A stretch of 64,000 nucleotides of DNA from JBDSKH01 sp035495435 (lineage in GTDB: Bacteria > Actinomycetota > Actinomycetes > Actinomycetales > Microbacteriaceae). The notes under the pieces were generated by a model, which saw only the letters and a list, made by a program, of their open reading frames with translations, was not told the DNA's origin and made no database searches. This document shows positions 35,997-44,932 of the stretch, in pieces (within the stretch, counting starts at the first letter, position 1; every line of letters begins with the position of its first letter). Both the position numbers and the translations under genes were made by a program. Location of the stretch: contig DATJFV010000034.1 of the NCBI GenBank assembly GCA_035495435.1, positions 1 through 64,000 of the forward strand, read 5' to 3'.

Positions 35997-36967
35997 CCGA
36001 ACTCACCATGGCCAAGGCGATCAACGCCGGCTTGGCCGCCGCGATGGAGGCCGACGACCGGGTGCTGCTGATGGGCGAAGACATCGGCACCCTGGGCGGC
36101 GTCTTCCGCGTCACCGAGGGGCTGAAGGCGCAGTTCGGCGAGAACCGGGTGCTCGACACCCCGCTCGCCGAATCCGGGATCGTCGGCACCGCGATCGGCC
36201 TCGCCATGCGCGGCTTCCGCCCGGTGTGCGAGGTGCAGTTCGACGGCTTCATCTACCCCGGCTTCGACCAGATCACCTCCGCGCTGGCGAAGCTGACCTT
36301 CCGGCACTCCGGCGCGCAGTCGTTCCCCGTCGTGATCCGCGTGCCCTACGGCGGCCACATCGGCGCGGTGGAGCACCACCAGGAGAGCCCGGAGGCCTAC
36401 TTCGCCCACACCGCCGGTCTGCGCGTGGTGAGCCCCGCGACCCCGGGGGATGCGTACTGGATGATCCAGGATGCGATCACCAGCAACGACCCGGTGCTGT
36501 TCTTCGAGCCGAAGGCCCGCTATCAGCGCCGCGGCGACGTCGACCTCGACAACCGCTCGCTGCCGATGCACAAGAGCCGCGTGGTGCGCGAGGGCACCGA
36601 GGTGACCCTGGTGGGGCACGGTGCGATGGTGAGCATGATGCTGCAGGCCGCCGAGCTGGCCGCCGAGGAGGGCACCAGCATCGAGGTCATCGACCTGCGC
36701 TCCCTGTCGCCCCTCGACTACGAGCCCATCCTGGCCTCGGTGCAGAAGACCGGCCGCCTGGTGGTCTGCCAGGAAGCGCCCGGCAACGTCAGCGTCGGCT
36801 CAGAGGTCGCCGCGACCATCGCCGAGCGCGCGTTCTACTCGCTCGAGGCCCCGGTGCTGCGCGTCAGCGGCTACGACACCCCGTTCCCGCCGGCGAAGCT
36901 CGAGGGCGTCTACCTCCCCGACGCCGACCGCATCCTCGAGGCCGTCGACCGGTCCCTGGCCTACTGA
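35993..36967 (+). CDS. 2-oxoacid dehydrogenase E1 component, beta subunit
   Basis: A 324-aa E1 beta: transketolase-like pyrimidine-binding domain (MGEDIGTLGGVFRVTEGL) and C-terminal domain (IEVIDLRSLSPLDYE). Forms the alpha2beta2 E1 with the preceding gene, with which it overlaps (GTGA, 35993-35996). The conserved EHHQESPEA loop is intact. Confidence 0.92.
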   Translation: MTELTMAKAINAGLAAAMEADDRVLLMGEDIGTLGGVFRVTEGLKAQFGENRVLDTPLAESGIVGTAIGLAMRGFRPVCEVQFDGFIYPGFDQITSALAKLTFRHSGAQSFPVVIRVPYGGHIGAVEHHQESPEAYFAHTAGLRVVSPATPGDAYWMIQDAITSNDPVLFFEPKARYQRRGDVDLDNRSLPMHKSRVVREGTEVTLVGHGAMVSMMLQAAELAAEEGTSIEVIDLRSLSPLDYEPILASVQKTGRLVVCQEAPGNVSVGSEVAATIAERAFYSLEAPVLRVSGYDTPFPPAKLEGVYLPDADRILEAVDRSLAY

Positions 36968-36981
36968 ATCGAAGGTTCCCG

Positions 36982-38361
36982 ATGGCGCAATCCGAGTTCC
37001 CGCTGCCCGACGTCGGCGAGGGTCTGACCGAGGCCGAGATCGTCAGCTGGAAGGTGAAACCCGGCGACCCTGTGGCGGTCAACCAGGTGCTGGTCGAGAT
37101 CGAGACGGCGAAGTCGCTGGTCGAGCTGCCCTCTCCGTTCGCCGGCACGGTCACCGAGTTGCTCGCCGACGAGGGCACCACGGTCGAGGTCGGCACCCCG
37201 ATCATCCGGGTGGAGTCGGCGGGCGGTTCGATCGAGCTGCAGGCTCCCGGCGACGCCGACACCACCGGCGAGGTGGGCAATGCGGTCCCCGCCGAGCGAG
37301 CCGAGCTGGATGCCGCCCCGGCATCCGAAGACAGCGCGGGCGGTGCCGTGCTGGTCGGTTACGGCACGAAAGGCGGCCACGCGACCACCCGCCGCCGCCG
37401 TGCGACGGTAGCCCGAGACGCCTCGACCGACGCGCCCCAGGAGGCGGCTGCGAAGCAGGCGCGCGCGACCCGCCCCGCGTCGGTGCCCGCGGCATCCGCG
37501 AGCCCCGTGATCGCGAAGCCGCCGATCCGCAAGCTCGCCAAAGACCTCGGGGTCGACCTGCGCGAGGTCACGGCGACGGGCCTGGCCGGCGAGATCACCC
37601 GCGATGACGTGATCCGCCAGGCGTCGCAGGCGAGCGTGTTCCGCAACATCCAGACCCCTGAGTGGGGTGAGCAGCGCGAGGAGAAGATCCCCGTCAAGGG
37701 AGTGCGCAAGGCGATCGCCACGGCGATGGTGCAGAGCGCCTTCACCGCCCCGCATGTCAGCGTCTTCACCGACGTCAACGCCACCCGCACCATGGAGTTC
37801 GTCAAGCGTCTCAAGAACTCGCCCGACTTCGCCGGCGTGCGGGTCAGCCCCCTGTTGGTGATGGCGAAGGCGGTCATCTGGGCGGTGCGGCGCAACCCGA
37901 CGGTCAACTCCAGCTGGACCGACAAAGAGATCGTGGTGCACCACTACGTCAACCTGGGCATTGCGGCCGCGACCCCGCGCGGCCTGATCGTGCCGAACGT
38001 GAAGGACGCGCAGGAGCTCAGCCTGCTCGAACTCGCGCAGGCGCTCGAACAGCTGACCATCACGGCGCGCGACGGCAAGACGCAGCCGGCCGAGATGACG
38101 GGCGGCACCGTGACGATCACCAACATCGGCTCGTACGGCATGGACACCGGGACGCCGATCTTGAACCCCGGCGAGGTCGGCATCGTCGCGCTCGGAGCGA
38201 TCAAGCAGAAGCCGTGGGTGGTCGATGGCGAGGTGCGCCCGGCGTTCGTCACGACCGTCGGCGCGAGCTTCGATCACCGGGTGGTCGACGGGGATGTCGC
38301 GAGCCGCTTCACCGCGGATGTCGCCTCGGTGCTCGAGGAGCCCGCGCTGCTGCTCGATTGA
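36982..38361 (+). CDS. 2-oxoacid dehydrogenase E2 (dihydrolipoamide acyltransferase)
   Basis: A 459-aa E2: one lipoyl domain (EIETAKSLVELP, lysine near 44), a basic Ala-rich linker, a peripheral subunit-binding domain (IRKLAKDLGVDLREV, about 180) and the catalytic domain with DHRVVDGD near the C-terminus. It transfers the acyl group from lipoate to CoA. Only one lipoyl domain. Start ATG 36982 gives a proper lipoyl domain; upstream reading is the shadow of E1 beta. Confidence 0.92.
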   Translation: MAQSEFPLPDVGEGLTEAEIVSWKVKPGDPVAVNQVLVEIETAKSLVELPSPFAGTVTELLADEGTTVEVGTPIIRVESAGGSIELQAPGDADTTGEVGNAVPAERAELDAAPASEDSAGGAVLVGYGTKGGHATTRRRRATVARDASTDAPQEAAAKQARATRPASVPAASASPVIAKPPIRKLAKDLGVDLREVTATGLAGEITRDDVIRQASQASVFRNIQTPEWGEQREEKIPVKGVRKAIATAMVQSAFTAPHVSVFTDVNATRTMEFVKRLKNSPDFAGVRVSPLLVMAKAVIWAVRRNPTVNSSWTDKEIVVHHYVNLGIAAATPRGLIVPNVKDAQELSLLELAQALEQLTITARDGKTQPAEMTGGTVTITNIGSYGMDTGTPILNPGEVGIVALGAIKQKPWVVDGEVRPAFVTTVGASFDHRVVDGDVASRFTADVASVLEEPALLLD

Positions 38362-38363
38362 TT

Positions 38364-38393
38364 TTGACAATCGTTATCAATAAGGGGTAGCGT
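38364..38393 (+). promoter_or_regulatory. Zur-type operator and promoter of the zinc transporter operon
   Basis: TGACAATCGTTATCA (38365-38379) is a near-perfect palindrome of the Fur/Zur-box type. It overlaps the -35 hexamer TTGACA (38364-38369); an 18-nt spacer leads to TAGCGT (38388-38393), 7 nt before the GTG of znuA. The Zur assignment is inferred from the zinc-type transporter and Fur-family gene of the same operon; a manganese or iron regulator is possible. Confidence 0.8.
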
Positions 38394-38400
38394 CGGGCGC

Positions 38401-39297
38401 GTGCTGAAGCCCGCCGCCCTCATCGCTGTCGCCTCCGCCGCCCTGCTGCTCGCGGGCTGCTCGACCGGGCCGGCCGACAACGCGGACGACGGCGTGCTGC
38501 GCGTGGTGGCGTCGACCAACGTCTACGGCGCCATCGCCGAGCAGATCGGCGGCGCCGAGGCCCAGGTGACGAGCATCATCGCGGACCCCGCGCAGGACCC
38601 GCACGAGTTCGAGGGCAGCGGGCGCGTCCAGTTGGCCCTGTCGCGGGCCGATGTCGTGATCGTCAACGGTGGCGGCTACGACGACTTCGCGACCCGCATG
38701 CTCGAGGCGTCGGGCAATGCCGGCGCACACGTCATCGACGCGGTGCAACTGTCTGGCTACGACGCGGGCGCCGAGGGCTTCAACGAGCACGTCTTCTACG
38801 ACTACCCGACAATGAAGGCCGTGGCGACGGCGATCGCCGCAGCGCTCGGCGCCGCCGACCCCGCCCATGCCGATGCGTTCGACAGCCGGGCCGACGGCGT
38901 GGTGGCAGAACTCGACGCGCTGATCGCCCTCGAGGGCTCGATCGCCGCGTCGTCGGACGGCGCCGGGGTGGTCATCACCGAGCCGGTGCCGCTCTACGTG
39001 TTGGAGGCCTGCGGTCTGCGCAACCTGACCCCGCCCGACTTCAGCGCCGCCATCGAGGAGGGCTCCGACGTGCCGCCCGCACTGCTGCAGAGCGTGCTGA
39101 ACCTGATCGGCGACGGCTCGGCCGCTGTGGTCGTGTACAACGCCCAGACCGGAGGCCCGCAGACCGACGCGGTGATCGACATCGCCACCGAGAACGGCGT
39201 GCCGGCGATCGGCGTCACCGAGACCCTGCCTCCGGACATGACCTACGTCGAGTGGCAGACGGCGCTGCTCACGAGCCTGCGGCAGGCGCTGCAGTGA
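38401..39297 (+). CDS. znuA: Metal ABC transporter substrate-binding lipoprotein (ZnuA-like)
   Basis: A 298-aa cluster A-I solute-binding protein with a lipoprotein signal (LLLAGC, Cys20). Metal-ligand motifs DPHEFEGS (His about 65) and NEHVFYDYPTM (His about 127) match zinc/manganese binders. No His-rich loop. The Zur-type box and the downstream Fur-family gene favour zinc. Leaderless GTG start. First gene of znuA-znuC-znuB-zur. Confidence 0.85.
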   Translation: MLKPAALIAVASAALLLAGCSTGPADNADDGVLRVVASTNVYGAIAEQIGGAEAQVTSIIADPAQDPHEFEGSGRVQLALSRADVVIVNGGGYDDFATRMLEASGNAGAHVIDAVQLSGYDAGAEGFNEHVFYDYPTMKAVATAIAAALGAADPAHADAFDSRADGVVAELDALIALEGSIAASSDGAGVVITEPVPLYVLEACGLRNLTPPDFSAAIEEGSDVPPALLQSVLNLIGDGSAAVVVYNAQTGGPQTDAVIDIATENGVPAIGVTETLPPDMTYVEWQTALLTSLRQALQ

Positions 39298-40091
39298 CCC
39301 CCGTGCTGTCGCTGCGCGACGCCGCCCTCACCCTGGGCGGGCGCACTCTGTGGTCGGGCCTCGATCTCGAGGTGCAGCCCGGCGAGTTCGTCGCGGTGCT
39401 CGGCGCCAACGGCTCGGGCAAGACCAGCCTGCTGAAGGCGGTCCTGGGCCAGCACCGGCTCACCGCCGGCACCGTGCAGTTCGAGGGTCACCCCGTGCAC
39501 CACGGCGACCGGCGCATCGGCTACATCCCCCAGCACCGGGGGGCGGATGACGGGGTCGCCCTCCGCGGGCGCGACCTGGTCGCGCTCGGCATCGACGGCC
39601 ATCGGCTCGGGCCGGGTCTGCCGACCCGAGCTCGTCGGCAGCGGGTCGACGCGCTGCTGGACGAGGTCGGTGCGACTCGATATGCGCGTGTGCCCGTCGC
39701 GGCGCTGTCGGGGGGTGAACACCAGCGACTCCGGGTCGGTCAGGCGCTGGCCGGCGAGCCGCGCCTGCTGCTCTGCGACGAGCCGCTGGCCTCCCTCGAC
39801 CTGCGGGCGCAACGCGCGATCAGCGAGCTCATCGATCGCCGGCGCCGGGCGCGCGGGATCGCGGTGCTGTTCGTCACACACGATGTCAACCCGGTGCTCG
39901 ACGCGGTGGACCGGGTGCTGTACCTCGCCGGCGGCCGGTTCCGCGTCGGGGCGCCCGACGAGGTGCTGCGGTCGGAGGTGCTGAGCGAGCTCTACGACTC
40001 ACCCGTCGACGTGGTGCGCACGCGCGGCCGGATCATCATCGCCGGCGCCCCTGACCAGTCGCACCACCACCACCGGCACGGGGGGCTCTGA
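39294..40091 (+). CDS. znuC: Metal ABC transporter ATP-binding protein (ZnuC-like)
   Basis: A 265-aa ABC ATPase: Walker A GANGSGKT at 37-44, signature LSGGEHQRLRVG near 139, Walker B LLLCDEPLASLD. The C-terminus ends HHHHRHGG, a His cluster that may sense or bind metal; this is unusual but not unique. GTG overlaps the znuA stop. Alternative upstream starts lie in the znuA reading overlap. Confidence 0.9.
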   Translation: MTPVLSLRDAALTLGGRTLWSGLDLEVQPGEFVAVLGANGSGKTSLLKAVLGQHRLTAGTVQFEGHPVHHGDRRIGYIPQHRGADDGVALRGRDLVALGIDGHRLGPGLPTRARRQRVDALLDEVGATRYARVPVAALSGGEHQRLRVGQALAGEPRLLLCDEPLASLDLRAQRAISELIDRRRRARGIAVLFVTHDVNPVLDAVDRVLYLAGGRFRVGAPDEVLRSEVLSELYDSPVDVVRTRGRIIIAGAPDQSHHHHRHGGL

Positions 40092-40966
40092 TGGAGGACT
40101 GGTGGTCGAAGCTGTTCGACTTCTCCGACTACGGCGCGCTGATCGTGCTGCTGCAGAACTCGATCCTGGCCGGCGCCGTCCTCGGTGTCGTCGGCGGGCT
40201 GGTGGGCGTGTTCGTGATGTCTCGCGATCTCGCGTTCGCGGTGCACGGCATCAGCGAACTGTCGTTCGCGGGTGCCGCCGCGGCGCTGCTGTTCGGCGCC
40301 GGGGTGGTCGAGGGGTCGATCGCCGGATCGCTGATCGCTGCCGTGCTGATCGGCCTGCTGGGCACGCGCGCCCGGGATCGCAACTCGATCACCGCGGTGC
40401 TGATGCCGTTCGGGCTCGGTCTCGGCATCCTGTTCCTGGCGCTGTATCCGGGTCGCTCGGCGAACCGGTTCGGCCTGCTGACCGGGCAGATCGTCGCGGT
40501 CGACGACCCGCGGCTCGGGGCACTCGCCCTCATCGGCGCAGTCGTCGTGGTCGGGCTGCTGGTCGTCTGGCGCCCGCTCACCTTCGCCAGTGTCGACGCC
40601 GAGGTGGCGGCCGCGCGCGGCGTTCCGGTGCGGGCGCTGTCACTGGTGTTCATGCTGCTGCTCGGCCTGGCGGTGGCCGTGGGCGTGCAGGTGGTGGGCG
40701 CCCTGCTGGTGTTGAGCGTTCTGGTGACACCGGCCGCCGCGGCGCTGCGGATCTCGTCGTCGCCGGTGTGGGTTCCTGTGCTCAGCACCGTGTTCGCCAC
40801 GGTGTCGCTGGTCGGGGGCATCCTGCTCGCACTGGGCGCCAGCGTGCCGATCAGCCCCTACGTGACGACGATCTCGTTCCTGATCTATCTGGTCTGCCGG
40901 CTGGCCTCGGTGCGGCGCGAGCGGCGCAGCCGGCGTCGCGGGTCGGCACAGGAGGTGCCCGCGTGA
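40091..40966 (+). CDS. znuB: Metal ABC transporter permease (ZnuB-like)
   Basis: A 291-aa permease with about eight hydrophobic segments, of the ABC-3 family (GHGISELSFAGAA-like core GISELSFAGAAAALL and VQVVGALLVLSVL). It forms the membrane channel with the ZnuC ATPase. The first base overlaps the znuC stop, and the stop overlaps the zur start as GTGA. Confidence 0.9.
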   Translation: MEDWWSKLFDFSDYGALIVLLQNSILAGAVLGVVGGLVGVFVMSRDLAFAVHGISELSFAGAAAALLFGAGVVEGSIAGSLIAAVLIGLLGTRARDRNSITAVLMPFGLGLGILFLALYPGRSANRFGLLTGQIVAVDDPRLGALALIGAVVVVGLLVVWRPLTFASVDAEVAAARGVPVRALSLVFMLLLGLAVAVGVQVVGALLVLSVLVTPAAAALRISSSPVWVPVLSTVFATVSLVGGILLALGASVPISPYVTTISFLIYLVCRLASVRRERRSRRRGSAQEVPA

Positions 40967-41352
40967 AACGCAACACCTGGCAGCGCGAGGCGGTGCGCGA
41001 GGCGCTCGGCGAGATCGACGGGTTCGTGAGCGCCCAGGCCTTGCACGCGTCGCTGAAGGACGCCGGCTCAGAGGTGGGACTCGCCACGGTGTACCGGGCG
41101 CTCGCCGACCTCGCCACCGAGGGCGACGCCGATTCGCTGCAGCGCGAGGGCGAGAGCCTGTATCGCGCCTGCACTCCGGGCAGCCATCACCACCATCTGA
41201 TCTGCCGGCGCTGCGGCGCGACGGTCGAGATCGCTGCGGATGCCGTGGAGACCTGGGCGCGCGACGTGGCCGCCGAGCACGGCTACACCCAGCCGCAGCA
41301 CGTGGTCGACGTCTTCGGGTTGTGCCCCGACTGCAGCGCAGCCCACGCCTGA
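40963..41352 (+). CDS. zur: Fur family regulator, probably Zur
   Basis: A 129-aa Fur-family repressor: winged helix at about 10-60 (VGLATVYRALADL recognition helix), HHHH at 75-78, and two CxxC pairs, C81/C84 and C121/C124, forming the structural zinc site. As last gene of the znu operon behind a Zur-type box, it should autoregulate zinc uptake. Fur or Mur remains possible, but synteny favours Zur. Confidence 0.85.
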   Translation: MKRNTWQREAVREALGEIDGFVSAQALHASLKDAGSEVGLATVYRALADLATEGDADSLQREGESLYRACTPGSHHHHLICRRCGATVEIAADAVETWARDVAAEHGYTQPQHVVDVFGLCPDCSAAHA

Positions 41353-41390
41353 GTGGCGACGCACCCCGCCATCCGGTAGTCTGTCCAGGT

Positions 41391-41406
41391 TGTCCGCTCG
41401 CGGACA
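41391..41406 (+). promoter_or_regulatory. Inverted repeat in the rpmB leader
   Basis: TGTCCGC-TC-GCGGACA forms a 7-bp stem 103 nt before rpmB, directly after TAGTCT (41377-41382), a likely -10. It could be a leader hairpin for ribosomal-protein autoregulation or an operator. It does not resemble the Zur box upstream of znuA. Confidence 0.4.
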
Positions 41407-41508
41407 GCTTCTTGTGCACCACCCGACCACCGGGTCTCGGTGCGCCGACAAGTGATCTTGGGTGCGGCATCCGCCGTACGGTAACCATTTCAGAACGGGA
41501 GAAAACCC

Positions 41509-41745
41509 ATGGCCGCAGTGTGCCAGGTGACCGGAGCCGTCCCCGGCTTCGGACACAACATCTCGCACTCGCACCGCCGGACGAAGCGCCGCTTCGACCC
41601 GAACGTGCAGAAGAAGACCTATTACGTGCCGAGCCTGCGGCGCAACGTGACCCTGAACGTGTCCGCCAAGGGCATCAAGGTGATCGACGCACGCGGCATC
41701 GAGTCGGTCGTCAAGGACATCCTGGCGCGCGGGGAGAAGATCTGA
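41509..41745 (+). CDS. rpmB: Ribosomal protein bL28, zinc-free (C-) form
   Basis: A 78-aa L28 beginning MAAVCQVTGAVPGFG. Zinc-binding L28 has two CxxC pairs; here only Cys5 remains, so it cannot hold zinc. First of the rpmB-rpmG-rpsN cluster, with all three in C- form and adjacent to the znu-zur operon. GGGAG precedes the ATG. Confidence 0.95.
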   Translation: MAAVCQVTGAVPGFGHNISHSHRRTKRRFDPNVQKKTYYVPSLRRNVTLNVSAKGIKVIDARGIESVVKDILARGEKI

Positions 41746-41746
41746 C

Positions 41747-41914
41747 ATGGCCAAGCAGCAGGACATCCGCCCCATCATCAAGCTCCGTTCGACGGCCGGC
41801 ACCGGGTACACCTACGTGACCCGCAAGAACCGCCGCAACGACCCCGACCGCATCGTGCTGAAGAAGTACGACCCCATCGTGCGCAAGCACGTCGAATTCC
41901 GCGAGGAGCGCTGA
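41747..41914 (+). CDS. rpmG: Ribosomal protein bL33, zinc-free (C-) form
   Basis: A 55-aa basic protein (AKQQDIRPIIKLRSTAGTGY, then VTRKNRRNDP) that is a clear L33. It has no cysteines, so it is the zinc-independent form. It follows rpmB by one base and precedes rpsN by 3 nt. Confidence 0.94.
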   Translation: MAKQQDIRPIIKLRSTAGTGYTYVTRKNRRNDPDRIVLKKYDPIVRKHVEFREER

Positions 41915-41917
41915 GTC

Positions 41918-42223
41918 ATGGCGAAGAAGAGCAAGATCGCGCGCAACGAGCAGCGCAAGGTGATCGTCGAGCGCTACGCCGCCAAGCGGCTTGAGCTGAA
42001 GAAGGCGCTCGTCGACCCGAAAGGCACCGACGAGAGCCGTGAGGCCGCGCGCCTGGGCCTGCAGAAGCTGCCGCGCGACGCGTCGCCGGTGCGTCTGCGC
42101 AACCGCGACGCCATCGACGGGCGCCCCCGCGGCGTGCTGAGCAAGTTCGGTGTTTCGCGTGTGCGCTTCCGCGACATGGCGCACCGCGGCGAGCTGCCCG
42201 GCATCACGAAGTCGAGCTGGTAA
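41918..42223 (+). CDS. rpsN: Ribosomal protein uS14, long zinc-free form
   Basis: A 101-aa S14. The long form without CxxC motifs contrasts with the 61-aa zinc-binding S14. Conserved C-terminal segment FGVSRVRFRDMAHRGELPG. In other Actinobacteria this C- set can be Zur-repressed. Followed directly by a terminator. Confidence 0.95.
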   Translation: MAKKSKIARNEQRKVIVERYAAKRLELKKALVDPKGTDESREAARLGLQKLPRDASPVRLRNRDAIDGRPRGVLSKFGVSRVRFRDMAHRGELPGITKSSW

Positions 42224-42237
42224 CCGCAGATTCGAGC

Positions 42238-42269
42238 AGGAGGGGTGGACGGCAACGTCCACCCCTCCT
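42238..42269 (+). terminator. Terminator of rpmB-rpmG-rpsN
   Basis: AGGAGGGGTGGACG pairs with CGTCCACCCCTCCT around GCAA, followed by TCTGCGTT, 14 nt after the rpsN stop. Confidence 0.9.
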
Positions 42270-42451
42270 TCTGCGTTAATCGAGCAGTTTTCCACTGATC
42301 CGGCGCACCGGGCCGAATTGCCCGGAAATACAGGCAACTGCTGGTACTTTCGACAGGGCTCCGGGGGTAATCCATCCGGGGTCACCGCAGTCCAACGCCG
42401 CATCGGGCATCCACTGCGTCAACTGAATGCACTAGGTCCGAGGAGGACACC

Positions 42452-42739
42452 ATGGCTGACACTCTCAACAAGACTGACCTCGTGGCGGCGATCGCTGCCG
42501 CGTCGGGCCAGAGCCAGGCCGTCGTGAGCGGCGTTGTCGACGAGTTCTTCAACGTCGTCGCCAAGTCGGTCTCGTCCGGCACCAAGGTCTCGATCCCGGG
42601 CTGGATCTCGTTCGAGCAGACCTCGCGCGCCGCTCGCACGGGCCGCAACCCCGCGACCGGCGAGACCATCCAGATCGCCGCGAGCAAGGGCGTGAAGGTC
42701 TCGGCCGGCAGCAAGCTGAAGTCGGCCGCCAAGGGCTGA
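42452..42739 (+). CDS. hup: HU-family nucleoid protein
   Basis: A 95-aa HU homolog: MADTLNKTDLVAAIAAA and the DNA-minor-groove arm segment RAARTGRNPATGETI. Unlike mycobacterial HupB it has no long Lys/Ala C-terminal tail; it stops at KLKSAAKG. It compacts and bends DNA. GAGGAGG precedes the ATG; a 228-nt spacer to rpsN and a terminator on each side mark it as a monocistron. Confidence 0.95.
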   Translation: MADTLNKTDLVAAIAAASGQSQAVVSGVVDEFFNVVAKSVSSGTKVSIPGWISFEQTSRAARTGRNPATGETIQIAASKGVKVSAGSKLKSAAKG

Positions 42740-42753
42740 CCCGCAAGCTTCAC

Positions 42754-42791
42754 CAGAAGGGGCGCTGACGTCGCAGTCGGCGCCCCTTCTG
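42754..42791 (+). terminator. Terminator after the HU gene
   Basis: CAGAAGGGGCGC and GCGCCCCTTCTG are perfect 12-bp arms around a 14-nt loop, 14 nt after the HU stop. Confidence 0.9.
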
Positions 42792-42862
42792 CATGCCCGG
42801 CCGCGCCGCCGCACCCCTCGGCCTCAGCGCTTAGGCTGGAAGCCGAGATCTCGGAGGCGGCA

Positions 42863-44851
42863 GTGGTCAAGCTCGTGCGGGTGCTCGGCCCCGCTGCCCT
42901 GCTGGCGGTCGCCTTCGCGGCCCTCGTCGGGGCGCTCGCCTTCGGAGGCGGGGCGAACCCGACGCTCATCGATCCGGGTGCCTTGGTGCGCTGGGGGCTT
43001 CCGGTGGCTCAGCTGCTCATGAACCTCGGTGTCGCGGTCACCATCGGCGCCCTGGCCCTCGCGGTCTTCGCGCTCAGCGACCAGCAGCCCGAGTACGGTC
43101 GCGCACTCGACATCGCGGCGGCGGGTGCCGCGGTATGGGCGATCGCCGGGGGCATCGCCGCGATGCTGACCTTCTCGAACCTGGCCAACATCCCGTTCGC
43201 GCTCGACGACAGCTACGGCCAGGTGCTCGGGCAGTATCTGACGGCCAACGAGATCGGCCGGGCCTGGCTCACCACGGTGCTGCTCGGCGCGGTGATCACG
43301 GTGCTGTGTTTCGCGGTGCGCAACCAGACGCTGGTGGCGCTGGTCGGCATCCTGTCGATCCTGGCGGTGCTGCCGCTGGCCGAGCAGGGCCACGCCGGCA
43401 ACCGTGCGAGTCACGACATCGCGATCACCGCGATCTTCCTGCACATCGCGGCGGCGTCGGCGTGGCTGGGCGGGCTGGTCACGGTGGTGCTGCTGCGCGG
43501 GCAGCTGGATACCGTGGGGCCCCGTGCGCGCACCTCGCGTCTCGCGCGTGTGCTGCCCCGGTATTCGACCCTGGCGCTGCTGGCCTTCATCGTCGTCGCG
43601 GCGTCCGGATACGTGAGTGCCGCCGTTCGCATCGGCGATCTGCCGTCGGTGCTGTCGCCGTACGGGATCCTGGTGCTGGTCAAGGTGGCGGCGCTCGGCG
43701 CCCTGGGACTCTTCGGCGTCTTCTATCGCCGCATCCTGATCGATCGCATCGTCTCGGGCGGCGCGGCTCGGCTGTTCTGGTTGCTGGCCGTCGGCGAGCT
43801 GGCGTTCATGGGCCTCGCATCGGGTGTGGCGGCGGCTCTGGCGCGCACGGCGACTCCCGTCGACCTGGCCACCGCCGCGGATCAGCCCGATGCCACCCCG
43901 GCCTACATCCTCACCGATGCGCCGCTGCCGCCCGAGCTGAACGCGACGACCTGGTTCACCCAGTGGAACCTCGACCTGCTCTGGCTGCTCGTGGCCGGGT
44001 TCGCGATCATCTTCTACCTCGCCGGGGTGCGGCGTCTGCGTCGGCGAGGTGATCGCTGGCCGTGGTACCGCGCCGTGCTCTGGATCGCCGGCATGCTGCT
44101 GCTGATCTGGGTCACCAACGGCCCGATCAACGTCTACGAGAAGTACCTGTTCAGCATTCACATGCTTGGGCACATGCTGCTGGGCATGGCGATCCCGGTG
44201 CTGCTGGTGCTCTCCGCGCCGGTGACTCTGGCGCTGCGCACTGTGCGCAAGCGCGACGACGGTTCGCGGGGGGTGCGCGAGTGGATCCTGCTCGCCGTGC
44301 ACTCGAAGGTGGCGGCGGTGGTCACGCACCCGCTCGTGGTCGCCGTCCTGTTCGCGGGCTCGCTGTGGGTCTTCTATTACACGTCGCTGTTCCGCTGGGC
44401 GACCACCGATCACGTCGGCCACACCTGGATGATCATCCACTTCCTCATCACCGGCTACCTGTTCGCTCAGACGCTGGTGGGCATCGATCCGATCCCGAAC
44501 CAGCCGCCGTTCCCGCTGCGCCTGGTGCTGCTGCTGGCGACGATGGCGGCGCACGCGTTCTTCGGGCTGTCGTTCGTCACCGGCACGACGCTGCTGCTGC
44601 CCGACTGGTTCGGGGCCATGGGGCGTACCTGGGGCCCGACGCCGCTGGCGGACCAGCAGGCGGGGGGCGGGATCGCGTGGAGCGTGGGCGAGATCCCGAC
44701 CGTGATCCTGGCGATCACCGTCGCGCTGCTGTGGAGCCGCAGTGACGCGCGCGACGCGCGGCGCAGCGACCGCGCCGCCGACCGTGACGGCGACGCCGAA
44801 CTGCGCGCTTACAACGAGATGCTGGCACGCCAGGCCGCTGAGCGCCGCTAG
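42863..44851 (+). CDS. CopD-CtaG fusion (copper/cytochrome oxidase assembly membrane protein)
   Basis: A 662-aa protein with about 15 transmembrane segments. The N-terminal half (about 1-310, FLHIAAASAWLGG) resembles CopD copper-resistance permeases, and the C-terminal half (about 340-640, HMLGHMLLGMAIPVLLVL and ITGYLFAQTLVG) is the caa3/CtaG family used in copper delivery to cytochrome c oxidase. Actinobacteria commonly fuse these two. TAGGCT at 42832-42837 is a plausible -10. GTG start with AGGCGG upstream. Confidence 0.88.
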   Translation: MVKLVRVLGPAALLAVAFAALVGALAFGGGANPTLIDPGALVRWGLPVAQLLMNLGVAVTIGALALAVFALSDQQPEYGRALDIAAAGAAVWAIAGGIAAMLTFSNLANIPFALDDSYGQVLGQYLTANEIGRAWLTTVLLGAVITVLCFAVRNQTLVALVGILSILAVLPLAEQGHAGNRASHDIAITAIFLHIAAASAWLGGLVTVVLLRGQLDTVGPRARTSRLARVLPRYSTLALLAFIVVAASGYVSAAVRIGDLPSVLSPYGILVLVKVAALGALGLFGVFYRRILIDRIVSGGAARLFWLLAVGELAFMGLASGVAAALARTATPVDLATAADQPDATPAYILTDAPLPPELNATTWFTQWNLDLLWLLVAGFAIIFYLAGVRRLRRRGDRWPWYRAVLWIAGMLLLIWVTNGPINVYEKYLFSIHMLGHMLLGMAIPVLLVLSAPVTLALRTVRKRDDGSRGVREWILLAVHSKVAAVVTHPLVVAVLFAGSLWVFYYTSLFRWATTDHVGHTWMIIHFLITGYLFAQTLVGIDPIPNQPPFPLRLVLLLATMAAHAFFGLSFVTGTTLLLPDWFGAMGRTWGPTPLADQQAGGGIAWSVGEIPTVILAITVALLWSRSDARDARRSDRAADRDGDAELRAYNEMLARQAAERR

Positions 44852-44932
44852 GCATCTCCTCCACCGTTCGGGTCCTCCGCCGACCGGCACGCCCGGCGCT
44901 TCGCACCGCGCAACACGAATTAGAGTGCTCGG

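Noticed and set aside
41353..41508. Zur box upstream of rpmB
   Set aside because: Only TGTCCGC-TC-GCGGACA is present, which does not match the TGAnAATnnTTnTCA-type box found before znuA.
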